From a virus, in IMG/VR virus record IMGVR_UViG_3300027861_000197, positions 1-23,568 of that record: 23,568 nucleotides of DNA; one strand, 5' to 3'. Below are positions 1 through 8,297 of the stretch, in pieces. The number at the start of each line of letters is the position of its first letter. The first letter of the stretch is position 1. The notes beneath the pieces were generated by a model. It was given only the letters and a program-made list of their open reading frames with translations. It did not search any database and was not told where the DNA came from. The position numbers were made by a program, and so were the translations under genes.

Positions 1-1
1 A

Positions 2-2374
2 CCAGGTGGTTCTACAACTGGGTCAACACAGAATACTTTTGTCACTGGAAGTACTTTGAGTGGTGATACTTTAGTTTTAAGCAGAAATGATGGTGTTGAG
101 TTAACAACAGATTTAAATTCTTTGTTGAGTGGTAAAACAGATAACACAACATTCAACACATACACAGCTAACACCCAAACAATATTAGATGGTAAAATAG
201 ATTCCGTGAATAACGTGGGTGGTACAAATGAATTCTTTAAAGATAAGAGTGGTAGTACATTAAACTTTAGGACACTTTCTGGTGGATCAAATACAACAGT
301 TTCTACAGTAGGTGATGTTGTAAAAGTGGATGTTAATATACCAACCGATACTAACACATTTATCACAGGATTCACATACAATAACTCAAACGTGTTTACA
401 ATATCAAGAAATGATGGTGTAGATTTATCGACTTCTATAAATCAAATGACAGGGTTAACTGTTAACGGTAGTTTATCCGCAACAACTTATTTCGGAGATG
501 GTTCTAATTTAACTGGGATATCTGTAGATGATAATTTTGTTACTGGGGGAACATTAAGTAGTGGTACATTAACATTAGGAAGGCAAAATGGTATTGTAAC
601 CATAACAGGTTTTACAGACGATGTGGATACATATGTGACAGGTGGTACCGTATCAGTAACCGCAACAAACGATAATAATGATGGTACTATAGGTTTATTT
701 TATAAAAATTCTGAAGGTGTACCCCATACATTACCTTTTAAAGACACTTTTGTTACTGGTGGTACTTACGATAATAGTTCTTATACGATAGGATTTACTA
801 AAAATGATTCTACAACGTTTGATATAAATTTAAATTCTTTAATTAGTTCAATAAGTGGGGACACATATATTGTTAGTGGTAATGCGAATGCCGCTACATC
901 GGAATTAAGTTTCACAAATAATAGTGGGGGTACGTTTAATGTAACAAATTCAGCGGCTTTATTTTCGGACAATGATATTAATGTTACAGGGGGTACTTAC
1001 AACCCATCTAATGGGTGTGTGACATTTAACACTAATAGTGGTACTACTTTTGATGTTTGTGGTTTTGTAACTGGTTTAACCGATTCTTATACAACAACTT
1101 CTTATTTAAGTGGTAGTGAAATTAGGTTCGATAATAACATACAAGGTGTTAATTACTATAATGTTGATTTAGATCCTTTATTAAGTGGTTTTACCACTGG
1201 TAACACACTGGAGGAGACGTTGTTATTAGGTAATGTTAGTAATGGTAATGACATTGTTATGAGTGAAGGTGATGATATAGTTTTCAAATACGCTGGATTT
1301 AATAACAATATAAATACAAACCCACTAACGTCTAATAGGACCATTTTATTTCAAGATAAAGACGGTGTTGTTGCTTTATTATCTGATACAACTGGACATA
1401 CAGAGAATTTCTATGTAACTGGATTTACATATGACAATGCAAATACGTTTACAATTAGTAGAAACGATGGTGTTGATTTAAATTCTTCATTTAATACTGT
1501 TACAGGATTAACTGTTAATGGTGATTTAGATGTTACAGGTGACACAACACTTGGTCCACTAACTGCGACTAGTGTTACATCTAATTCCGCAATTAATGTA
1601 TTTAATGAACATATCAATATAAGAGATAATTCTTATTTCTTACAAGGTAGAACGGTTGCTGATGTAAACGTATCTCTAATAGGTGTGGACAATCAAGATA
1701 GGGTATTTGTTGGTAATGCTGGGTACGATACATACATAGATAGTGATACTATTGTAGATGGTGTATTATCAGCACAAACCACATTCTTAACAACAACACC
1801 AACACTTAATAATTTAGCAACAGATGTATTAGTAAGAAATAGTAGTACGGGTGAAGTGGAGTATCGTCCAGTTAGTGGAATTACTCCTGACACGAATACT
1901 TTTGTAATATCTGGAACTTATGTAGATTCTACCGATACTTTAGCTTTATTAAGAAATGATGGTAATTTTGTTAATATAACAGGAATTACAGATACATTTG
2001 TAACAGGAACCACATTCGGCTCTAATCAAGCCACATTAAGTAGAAATGATGCTATTGATGTACTAAAGATAACTGGAGATACAAATGTGGTATTATCTAA
2101 CCCATCAACAAATCAAGTAAAAATTGGTTTAGATTTAGGTATAAAATCAGGAACTGTAAGAGGCACTGATTTTACAGGAAGCCCTCTAACTATAAAGGTA
2201 ACATTTACAACACCATACCCAGATACAGACTATAGTGTTAATGTAACTGGTTCAATTAATAGAAACTTTACCTTTGAAAGTAAAACCGCAGCCAGCTTTA
2301 TTATAAGCTCAAATTCTAGTACTTCTTTTTCAGATGACGTAGACTGGTTTACAATAAAATATGGAGAACAATAA
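2..2374 (+). CDS. Repetitive tail fibre protein, 5' partial
   Basis: The frame is open from base 2, so the gene begins before the left edge; the TTG at 56 is only internal. About 790 codons are visible. The protein is Thr, Asn, Gly and Ser rich and made of roughly ten degenerate units of the type NTFVTGxTY...FTISRNDGVDL, with two near-identical copies around 355-470 and 1410-1530 that both run into a TGLTVNG segment. A GDGSNLTG motif, common in phage fibres, lies near 496-520. The last 85 residues lose the repeat and contain a TPYPDTDYSVNVTG strand pattern that looks like a separate C-terminal, possibly receptor-binding, beta domain. The role is inferred as host-surface recognition by the virion. 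Ten bases separate it from the next fibre gene. Confident as a fibre, not as to which one. Confidence 0.85.
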   Translation, partial: PGGSTTGSTQNTFVTGSTLSGDTLVLSRNDGVELTTDLNSLLSGKTDNTTFNTYTANTQTILDGKIDSVNNVGGTNEFFKDKSGSTLNFRTLSGGSNTTVSTVGDVVKVDVNIPTDTNTFITGFTYNNSNVFTISRNDGVDLSTSINQMTGLTVNGSLSATTYFGDGSNLTGISVDDNFVTGGTLSSGTLTLGRQNGIVTITGFTDDVDTYVTGGTVSVTATNDNNDGTIGLFYKNSEGVPHTLPFKDTFVTGGTYDNSSYTIGFTKNDSTTFDINLNSLISSISGDTYIVSGNANAATSELSFTNNSGGTFNVTNSAALFSDNDINVTGGTYNPSNGCVTFNTNSGTTFDVCGFVTGLTDSYTTTSYLSGSEIRFDNNIQGVNYYNVDLDPLLSGFTTGNTLEETLLLGNVSNGNDIVMSEGDDIVFKYAGFNNNINTNPLTSNRTILFQDKDGVVALLSDTTGHTENFYVTGFTYDNANTFTISRNDGVDLNSSFNTVTGLTVNGDLDVTGDTTLGPLTATSVTSNSAINVFNEHINIRDNSYFLQGRTVADVNVSLIGVDNQDRVFVGNAGYDTYIDSDTIVDGVLSAQTTFLTTTPTLNNLATDVLVRNSSTGEVEYRPVSGITPDTNTFVISGTYVDSTDTLALLRNDGNFVNITGITDTFVTGTTFGSNQATLSRNDAIDVLKITGDTNVVLSNPSTNQVKIGLDLGIKSGTVRGTDFTGSPLTIKVTFTTPYPDTDYSVNVTGSINRNFTFESKTAASFIISSNSSTSFSDDVDWFTIKYGEQ

Positions 2375-2384
2375 ATTATAATAT

Positions 2385-3851
2385 ATGGGAACTTTTATAA
2401 CATCAAACATACTTTCTGAAGGCGGCATTACTGGTAACACAGGAGTGTTTAGTGATACATTTTCAGGCCTTACTACTGAAGCAACTTTTTATGGTGATGG
2501 AAGCAGTTTAACAAATACACCTAGCCTTTATACTCAAAATAACACCGTTGGTTCAAACAGAACAGCAACCATTCTAGATTCACTAACTTGGTCAGGAGGT
2601 CAAGAAATAAGAACTGTAAACAGTAGGATATATAGAGAAATTACACAAGCCTCTGATTTACCAACGTCTTTAGTCGCAAACACCACATACATACTTAGAG
2701 GACAAATCACCACATCAACAAATCACACATGTAATGTAGATGGTGTTGAACTCATAGGTTTTAATAGAGATTTAGATGAAGTAGTTTGGTCAGGGACAGG
2801 AGCCTTTCTTACGCTAACTGATTGTAGTTTTAATATTGAAGGTATTAAATTTTCTAGCACTAATTCTGGAAATAGTATTTTAAGCGGTACAAACATATCT
2901 GCTTCGGGATATAACAATAATAGACTTAAAGTTTTAACTATAATAAACACTCAATTTAGAGGCACATATGATGTAATGGACATCAATGGTTATGACCTAG
3001 TTGACATCAATAATACATTGTTTTTTTATGTAAAAGCAACAAATTTTGGATTAAGATTTAGAGACACGTCTAAAGTTGAGATATCGTCTTGTGAATTAAT
3101 TAGATGGTTTGATGAATCAACTATACCAACTCCTTCTGGATGGTCAACAGCTTCAATGATTGAGTTACAAAATAATAATTTAGCGTCATTTGGAGCAATT
3201 AACATTAATGGTTGTATTATACATCCACAACAAACACAAAACGGCATTGATGTTGGTACAGGTTCTAAAACTGGATTTGGGACAATAGCGGCAAATGCCT
3301 TTATAAATGCAGGCCTTACAACGGGAGAAGTTTTTTTACCAGTTATTTCAGCTGGACTACCTAACTATTCACTTTCATCAACAACAAGATTTGATGTTTA
3401 CTCTAATCAAGGACTGTTAGACTCTAAGGCAGGGAGTATACATACATTGTCAAATAACACAACAGACACTTCTTTGACACAAAACACACCAACAATAGTT
3501 AATTCTGGTGGTAATACAATACAACAGGCAGGAGTTAGATTTAATGTTTCTTCTGATGGTAGAGCAACATACACTGGAACTAAGCAGTTGTATCTTTCTA
3601 TACACATCACTTTAACCTATCTTAAACAAGGAAAAGGTACGGATGATTATCAGTTCTATATAGCTTTTAATGGTTCCGTAATACCAGCAAGTGTAACTCC
3701 GTTGAGAGACTTAGATGATGTAGAAGGGGGATTGTCATTGGTTTATGGAACATTGGTAAATACTGATGATTATATAGAGCTTTGGTGTGAAAACACATCT
3801 AGTGATGATGACATGTTAGTTACAAGTTACAAAATACTAATTAGGGAGTAA
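2385..3851 (+). CDS. Tail fibre / receptor-binding protein with C1q-like C-terminus
   Basis: This 488-residue protein starts at ATG 2385, ten bases after the previous fibre gene. The N-terminus (residues 1-70) shares the fibre style of its neighbour, with a GDGSSLTNTPSLYTQNN segment. The middle (about 90-330) alternates short strands and turns with ladders such as VDINNTLFF and VEISSCELI, as expected of a right-handed beta-helix or pectate-lyase-like fold. The final 130 residues, ending YIELWCENTSSDDDMLVTSY, resemble the jelly-roll heads of C1q/TNF-like domains. I infer that it is a distal fibre or receptor-binding protein, with the N-terminus attaching to the virion and the C-terminus contacting the host. 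Enzymatic activity of the helix cannot be judged by eye. Confidence 0.75.
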   Translation: MGTFITSNILSEGGITGNTGVFSDTFSGLTTEATFYGDGSSLTNTPSLYTQNNTVGSNRTATILDSLTWSGGQEIRTVNSRIYREITQASDLPTSLVANTTYILRGQITTSTNHTCNVDGVELIGFNRDLDEVVWSGTGAFLTLTDCSFNIEGIKFSSTNSGNSILSGTNISASGYNNNRLKVLTIINTQFRGTYDVMDINGYDLVDINNTLFFYVKATNFGLRFRDTSKVEISSCELIRWFDESTIPTPSGWSTASMIELQNNNLASFGAININGCIIHPQQTQNGIDVGTGSKTGFGTIAANAFINAGLTTGEVFLPVISAGLPNYSLSSTTRFDVYSNQGLLDSKAGSIHTLSNNTTDTSLTQNTPTIVNSGGNTIQQAGVRFNVSSDGRATYTGTKQLYLSIHITLTYLKQGKGTDDYQFYIAFNGSVIPASVTPLRDLDDVEGGLSLVYGTLVNTDDYIELWCENTSSDDDMLVTSYKILIRE

Positions 3852-4352
3852 ATGAAAGAACAGGCGTTCCCTGGTAGTGTGTATGGAGAAATAACTATTG
3901 AAGGCACTAAAAAAATAATAAATATTTTTAACGAATACTTTAATAATCCAAATGGTGTATTTTATGATTTAGGTTCTGGTAAGGGCGATTTAGCTATCAA
4001 TATATCTAAGTTAACTAATGTTAGTAAGGTTTATGGAATTGAGTTGCATAAGGAAAGGTTTAATATCTCAAAAGATAAGCTACATACTTCTAATTTAAAA
4101 AATGTAACATTTTTGAATGATGATTTTTTAAATACAGATTTTTCAGATGCTACTATAATATTTTTTGCCAACGAAGGCATTCCTAGAGAGATAAGTAATA
4201 AAGTTTGGGACATGGTTCCGAAGGGTTGTCTTTTTATATGCGGAAGAAGATGTAGAGCTATAGAGAATAGGGGTAAGTATTTTAAAACAGAAAATATAGA
4301 AAAAACCTATACAAAGACTAGGGGTAATTGGTATATTATAAAGGGTGAGTAG
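3852..4352 (+). CDS. DOT1-like SAM-dependent methyltransferase
   Basis: This 166-residue class I methyltransferase starts on the base after the fibre stop codon, so it is probably translated with the fibre operon. Motif I is FYDLGSGKGDL at residues 37-47 (SAM binding), the acidic residue ending beta-2 is in YGIEL (61-65), and NDDFLNTDF (89-97) fits the adenine-contacting loop. The segment VYGEITIEG (10-18) upstream of motif I and ANEGIPREI after motif III match the layout of the DOT1 lysine methyltransferase family, which has YGE before and an NN-containing loop after the SAM site. The substrate is unknown. Given its position directly behind receptor-binding fibres, modification of a virion or host protein is a reasonable guess. 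It could also be a generic small-molecule methyltransferase. Confidence 0.75.
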   Translation: MKEQAFPGSVYGEITIEGTKKIINIFNEYFNNPNGVFYDLGSGKGDLAINISKLTNVSKVYGIELHKERFNISKDKLHTSNLKNVTFLNDDFLNTDFSDATIIFFANEGIPREISNKVWDMVPKGCLFICGRRCRAIENRGKYFKTENIEKTYTKTRGNWYIIKGE

Positions 4353-4514
4353 TTATGGTAATACTTCATCACCATAAATGTCTATTTCGGTTTTACACTT
4401 ATCTCTTATTAATTTTTCAACAAAAGCGAACATTTTTAAACCGTTTTTTTCACAATAATCTTTTAACAGTTTATGTGTTTTAGGTGTTATTTTTAGGTTT
4501 TTATCCCTTTTCAT
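4353..4514 (-). CDS. Small ribbon-helix-helix-like DNA-binding protein (53 aa)
   Basis: Read on the minus strand, ATG at 4514-4512 opens a 53-codon frame ending at TAA 4355-4353, immediately abutting the convergent methyltransferase stop. The protein has a basic start (MKRDKNLKITPKTHKLLKDY) followed by CEKNGLKMFAFVEKLIRDKC. A short strand (KNLKIT), helix A (KTHKLLKDYCEKNG) and helix B (KMFAFVEKLI) give the pattern of MetJ/Arc-type ribbon-helix-helix repressors often seen in phages as 'KITxETHKxLKxYCxxNGLK'. It probably acts as a dimeric transcription factor. A Bacteroidetes-type -7 box and two inverted repeats lie just upstream, which suggests autoregulation. The gene is short, but the composition, the clean fit between neighbours and the family pattern support it. 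Confidence 0.7.
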   Translation of the reverse strand: MKRDKNLKITPKTHKLLKDYCEKNGLKMFAFVEKLIRDKCKTEIDIYGDEVLP

Positions 4515-4529
4515 ATAGCTTTTCTATAT

Positions 4530-4562
4530 AAGTATGACAAAAGTATCTTTTTTTTCATACTT
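4530..4562. repeat. Inverted repeat flanking the RHH -7 box
   Basis: Perfect 8-bp arms AAGTATGA (4530-4537) and TCATACTT (4555-4562) are separated by 17 bases that contain the TACTTTTG box. The arrangement suits an operator at which a dimeric regulator would occlude the promoter. Confidence 0.45.
4538..4545 (-). promoter_or_regulatory. Bacteroidetes-type -7 box for the RHH gene
   Basis: On the minus strand the bases read TACTTTTG, matching the Bacteroidetes -7 consensus TAnnTTTG, 23 bases upstream of the ribbon-helix-helix start. No TTTG is visible at -33; that position falls inside the 28-bp palindrome, so the promoter may be weak or regulator-dependent. Confidence 0.45.
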
Positions 4563-4588
4563 ATTTTATGGTATATACCATAAAATAA
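4561..4588. promoter_or_regulatory. 28-bp perfect palindrome, candidate operator
   Basis: Bases 4561-4588 are a perfect palindrome with no loop: each half is TTATTTTATGGTAT and its complement. It sits in the 139-base gap between the divergent ribbon-helix-helix gene and the tail sheath, over the expected -33 position of the minus-strand promoter and 21 bases before the late-type element at 4610. Its AT-only ends and absence of a GC stem plus T-run argue against a terminator. A repressor operator is the best inference. Confidence 0.55.
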
Positions 4589-4609
4589 ATTTTTTGGGTT
4601 TTTATCTAA

Positions 4610-4617
4610 TATTTATT
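4610..4617 (+). promoter_or_regulatory. Candidate late promoter element before the sheath gene
   Basis: ATATTTAT followed by TATTATAAAA lies 36 bases before the sheath ATG. It matches the element found ahead of other plus-strand virion genes here, though its ninth base is T rather than A. Confidence 0.35.
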
Positions 4618-4653
4618 ATTATAAAATAACATAAAAGAAAAAAACATTTTTCA

Positions 4654-7467
4654 ATGGCAGACAATAAAGTATATGTATCACCAGGTGTGTTTACATCAGA
4701 AAAAGATTTAACATTTGTAGCACAACAGGTTGGTGTTACTACATTGGGTATAGTTGGTGAGACTGTTAAAGGTCCAGCTTTCGAACCTATTTTTATAACA
4801 AACTATGAAGAGTATACCACAATATTCGGTGGACTAAATCCTAGAATATTCTTAAATGGTAAACCACAGTTTGAGGCTTCTTATATCGCTAAACAGTATT
4901 TAACGGAATCTAATCAGTTATTCGTAACTAGAATATTAGGTTTAACTGGTTATGACGCGGGAGCAGCTTGGGCAATTGTAGCAGACGCTAACTTTGACCC
5001 TAGTACGATATCAACAGGAAGTACTGGTGAGTTTACAGCTTCTTTCTCAGGAGCGGGAGCTACTTTAGAGTTCTTTGGATTTGCTGGAGCAGGAGCTACT
5101 GAAGCTGAAGAATTAATAGATGAGAATGGTGGTATTAATGTAAATCCTTATACAGGTGTTGGTACTAGTTTTTCATTACCAGGTGGTGGTGAGATATCAT
5201 TCACCAAAACTAGTGGTGGTACTTTCACTGGTTCTAGTATTGGAGGTGAGGTTACTTTTATTACAGGACTTACTGGTACTATAAGTGGTGTGACAAGTAC
5301 ATTTACAGCAGACGCTTATGAAAATGTAGAAAATAAAGTATTAGCTATGGTAAGATCTAGAGCTGATGTTATTAGTGATGTTCTTTATTGGAGAACTGAA
5401 CAATCGGCAACAGGTTTAGTTGGGGACTTTAGTCTAACTACTACAGACACTTTAGGTAACTTTACATTATCAGCTTCTAGTTCTGGGTTTACAAGTGTAG
5501 AGACTTATAAAGCCTCTCTAGATTCAACGAAAAGAAATTACCTACCTAGAGTTATTGGTCAGAGTTGTTCTGATAGAGATACTAGAATATGGGTGGAAGA
5601 AATTTATCCTAACATGTTAGCTGACTTAATCACTAACGGACAAATTTTAGGTCTTAAATCACAATTATTACATTTCAATACCTTTGATAATTACCAACAA
5701 CAATGGCAAACACCTGAGACTCCTTGGATTGTTTCTGAATTACGTGGTAATAAAGTAGAGAAATTATTTAAATTAATTTCAATATCTGATGGTAGTGAAG
5801 CAAACAGAGAAATTAAAATATCAATACAAAGAATTAATTTAGAAGATAAGACTTTTGATATCGTTGTTAGAGAATTTAACGATTTAGATTCTAGACCACA
5901 GATATTAGAAAGATTTTCTAGATGTTCTTTAGACCCTAGTGATAACTCATTTATTGGAGAAAGAATCGGTACAGCTGATGGTGAGTATCCACTTAGAAGT
6001 AGATTTATCATGGTGGTTCTTAATCCTGACGCACCAACAGACGCTTTTCCATCAGGTTTCGAAGGTTATAGAGTTAGAGATTATGTTACTAGTGATTCAT
6101 TAACCACAGCAGCGGCACCAGAATTAGAATATAAAAGTTCTTATGATTTAACTAATGATAAATTAAGAAAAGTTTACTTAGGTGTATCTGATACTGTTGG
6201 TATTGACCAAGACATGTTCGATTGGAAAGGTTATACTAACGACTCTTCTCCAAATCCATGGACAGCCACAACTAAAGGTTTCCATATGGATAGTGGAGCT
6301 ACGATAGCGGGTGACTTTATAGTTGGTTGTTGTCCGTTTACTGACGCTTTAGCGATACAAGATACTGTTTATGAAAGTGTTAACGCTAGGAAATTCACAT
6401 TAGTACCTTATTTAGGTTTTGATGGTTGGAATTGTCATAGAGAATCTAGTACAACACCTAGAACAAACACAGATAGATATAGAATAGGTAAAGCAGGTTT
6501 TACAGCTGGTTTAACCTCAACTGAGTTTAGTCAAATAGGTAATACTATTGGTACTTCAGATTACTACGCGTATTTAGAAGCTATACAAACCTTCCAAAAT
6601 CCAGAAAGTGTAAATATTAACGTATTCACCACACCTGGAATCGACTTTCAATCTAACTTAAGTTTGGTTGATGAAACTATAGATATGGTTGAAGAGGATA
6701 GAGCTGATTCTATTTATCTTGTGACTTCTCCAGATGGAGCTGTTCAAGAAGATTCTTCATTCGACTTAAACGGTTTAGGTTTTAATACGATTGATAAACT
6801 AACTCCAGATGATATAGTAGATATTTTAGATGACGCGGATATCGACTCTAACTACACAGCCACTTATTGGCCATGGATTCAAATGAAAGATAATGAAAAT
6901 TCAGTTAATATCTTCTTACCACCTACATTAGAGGTTGTGAAAGATATAGCACTTACTGATAACATAGCTTTCCCATGGTACGCAACAGCTGGTTACACAA
7001 GAGGTAGAACAGTAGCTATTCAACCGAGAATTAAATTAACTGAATCACAAAGGGATACACTTTATGAAGGTAGAATTAACCCAATGGCTTTCTATTCTGA
7101 TGAAGGTACTTTAATATGGGGTAATAAAAACCTACAAGTTGCTGATTCAGCTTTAGATAGATTAAATATCAGAAGATTGTTATTACAGACTAGGAAATTA
7201 ATTTCAGCGGTAGCGGTAAGATTGTTATTCGAACAAAATGACCAAATAGTTAGAAATCAATTCTTAAACTTAGTTAACCCAATCTTAGATAATATTAGAA
7301 GAGAAAGAGGTTTAGCAGACTTTAGAGTTCAACTTTCTAGTGACCCTGAAGAAATAGATAGAAACGAAATGAGAGGTAAGATATTTTTAAAACCAATCCC
7401 TACCTTAGAATTTATAATCTTAGAGTTTAACGTGACTCCAACTGGAGCTTCGTTTGATGATATCTAA
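4654..7467 (+). CDS. Contractile tail sheath protein (T4 gp18-like)
   Basis: This 937-residue protein is the tail sheath, which polymerises around the tail tube and contracts on infection. The N-terminus (VYVSPGVFTSEKDLT...VGVTTLGIVGETVKGPAFEP, residues 7-45) is the classic sheath opening, followed by the FVTRIL strand at 90-95. The conserved C-terminal sheath domain includes FPWYATAGYTRGR, a RRLLLQTRKLI helix and LKPIPTLEFIILEF at the end, which forms the intersubunit strand exchange. T4 gp18 has 659 residues; much of the excess here includes a Gly/Thr/Ala-rich segment at about 112-222, a likely surface-exposed insertion. The start ATGGCA follows an A-rich leader, the same context as the tail tube gene. 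Expression is probably late, from the element at 4610. Confidence 0.95.
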   Translation: MADNKVYVSPGVFTSEKDLTFVAQQVGVTTLGIVGETVKGPAFEPIFITNYEEYTTIFGGLNPRIFLNGKPQFEASYIAKQYLTESNQLFVTRILGLTGYDAGAAWAIVADANFDPSTISTGSTGEFTASFSGAGATLEFFGFAGAGATEAEELIDENGGINVNPYTGVGTSFSLPGGGEISFTKTSGGTFTGSSIGGEVTFITGLTGTISGVTSTFTADAYENVENKVLAMVRSRADVISDVLYWRTEQSATGLVGDFSLTTTDTLGNFTLSASSSGFTSVETYKASLDSTKRNYLPRVIGQSCSDRDTRIWVEEIYPNMLADLITNGQILGLKSQLLHFNTFDNYQQQWQTPETPWIVSELRGNKVEKLFKLISISDGSEANREIKISIQRINLEDKTFDIVVREFNDLDSRPQILERFSRCSLDPSDNSFIGERIGTADGEYPLRSRFIMVVLNPDAPTDAFPSGFEGYRVRDYVTSDSLTTAAAPELEYKSSYDLTNDKLRKVYLGVSDTVGIDQDMFDWKGYTNDSSPNPWTATTKGFHMDSGATIAGDFIVGCCPFTDALAIQDTVYESVNARKFTLVPYLGFDGWNCHRESSTTPRTNTDRYRIGKAGFTAGLTSTEFSQIGNTIGTSDYYAYLEAIQTFQNPESVNINVFTTPGIDFQSNLSLVDETIDMVEEDRADSIYLVTSPDGAVQEDSSFDLNGLGFNTIDKLTPDDIVDILDDADIDSNYTATYWPWIQMKDNENSVNIFLPPTLEVVKDIALTDNIAFPWYATAGYTRGRTVAIQPRIKLTESQRDTLYEGRINPMAFYSDEGTLIWGNKNLQVADSALDRLNIRRLLLQTRKLISAVAVRLLFEQNDQIVRNQFLNLVNPILDNIRRERGLADFRVQLSSDPEEIDRNEMRGKIFLKPIPTLEFIILEFNVTPTGASFDDI

Positions 7468-7516
7468 GAAGTGAGATTAATAAATGGGGTTTACTAATAG
7501 TTTTCCCCATTTTAAC

Positions 7517-7525
7517 ATATTTATA
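7517..7525 (+). promoter_or_regulatory. Candidate late promoter element ATATTTATA
   Basis: ATATTTATA followed by TTAAAAAAG, ending 15 bases before ATG 7541. It lies between the sheath and the acidic protein, and its position supports 7541 rather than 7484 as the translation start. Confidence 0.4.
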
Positions 7526-7540
7526 TTAAAAAAGAATATT

Positions 7541-8290
7541 ATGTCAAAAATTGTAACAAAAAAACAGTTAGATTTAGTTATGGAGAATACCATAAAAGAA
7601 GCTGATTATATGATGGAAAATAAAGAAGAACTTAAACTAACCAAGTCACAGATGGATGAACTTCATAAAGAAGGTCACTGTATGTGTGATAATAAATGTG
7701 TAGTTTATACTGAAGATATCAAAGGTGATGACAAAAAAATGTTAGAACTTTTACAGAAATTAGCTTCAGAAAAAATGGATTGTGTTATTGTATCTAAAGA
7801 ACAAATGGATATGTTACACAAAGATGGTAAGTGTGATTGTGATGATAATGTCACTCTTTCTTACGAAGATGAAATGAAAGAAGGTGATTATATGAACCAC
7901 ATGGAAGATGACATGAAAGCTGAAGGAGATGATTCACATGATGATAGTATGAAAGCTGAAGGTGAAATGACCGAAGAAATGTGTAACGAATGTGGTGGTA
8001 CCATGGTAGAAGGAATTTGTGAAGGTGGTTGTGGTAGTATGAAAGAAGAGGATGTTGATGAAGGTAACGAATTCACTGGAGCTTTATCAGACGCTAGAGA
8101 AAAAGGTGAAGATACATTCAAGGTAGATGGTAAGACTTACAGAGTTGAAGAAGTTAAAGAGGGTGAAGAAAAAACTTCTGTGGAAGAATCAGTAACTAAA
8201 TTAACTGAAGCTTTAAACGAAACAACTAACAAAGAAATTATAAAAGAAGATATGGACTTCTTCAATAAAATGATAAACTATAAAAAATAA
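7541..8290 (+). CDS. Acidic Cys-rich protein with duplicated CxCD motif and zinc-ribbon-like segment
   Basis: I do not recognise this 249-residue protein. The frame opens at 7484, but that start would place the promoter-like element at 7517 inside the gene; ATG 7541 (MSKIVTKKQ) restores an N-terminal leader shared with neighbours. Features in order: leader at 1-20 (TKKQLDLVMENTIKE); first repeat at 33-57 (LTKSQMDELHKEGHCMCD); second at 84-108 (VSKEQMDMLHKDGKCDCD); a Met/Asp/Glu-rich stretch at 110-145; and a Cys cluster (C148, C151, C160, C164) spaced like a small zinc ribbon. A segment FKVDGKTYRVEEV near 193-205 precedes a charged helical tail. The strong acidity and leader suggest a head-internal or scaffold-like role, but that is inference. 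It is followed after 7 bases by a membrane protein gene. Confidence 0.75.
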   Translation: MSKIVTKKQLDLVMENTIKEADYMMENKEELKLTKSQMDELHKEGHCMCDNKCVVYTEDIKGDDKKMLELLQKLASEKMDCVIVSKEQMDMLHKDGKCDCDDNVTLSYEDEMKEGDYMNHMEDDMKAEGDDSHDDSMKAEGEMTEEMCNECGGTMVEGICEGGCGSMKEEDVDEGNEFTGALSDAREKGEDTFKVDGKTYRVEEVKEGEEKTSVEESVTKLTEALNETTNKEIIKEDMDFFNKMINYKK

Positions 8291-8297
8291 TATAAAA

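Noticed and set aside
4561-4588. Reading the 28-bp palindrome as a transcription terminator.
   Set aside because: It has no GC-rich stem and no loop; it lies between divergent genes, where a terminator is not expected.
5691-6011. 106-residue minus-strand frame within the sheath gene.
   Set aside because: Antisense shadow of a well-supported sheath gene.
7484-7540. Upstream ATG that would add 19 residues to the acidic Cys-rich protein.
   Set aside because: It would place the late-type element at 7517 inside the gene and hide the leader shared with neighbours; ATG 7541 is preferred.
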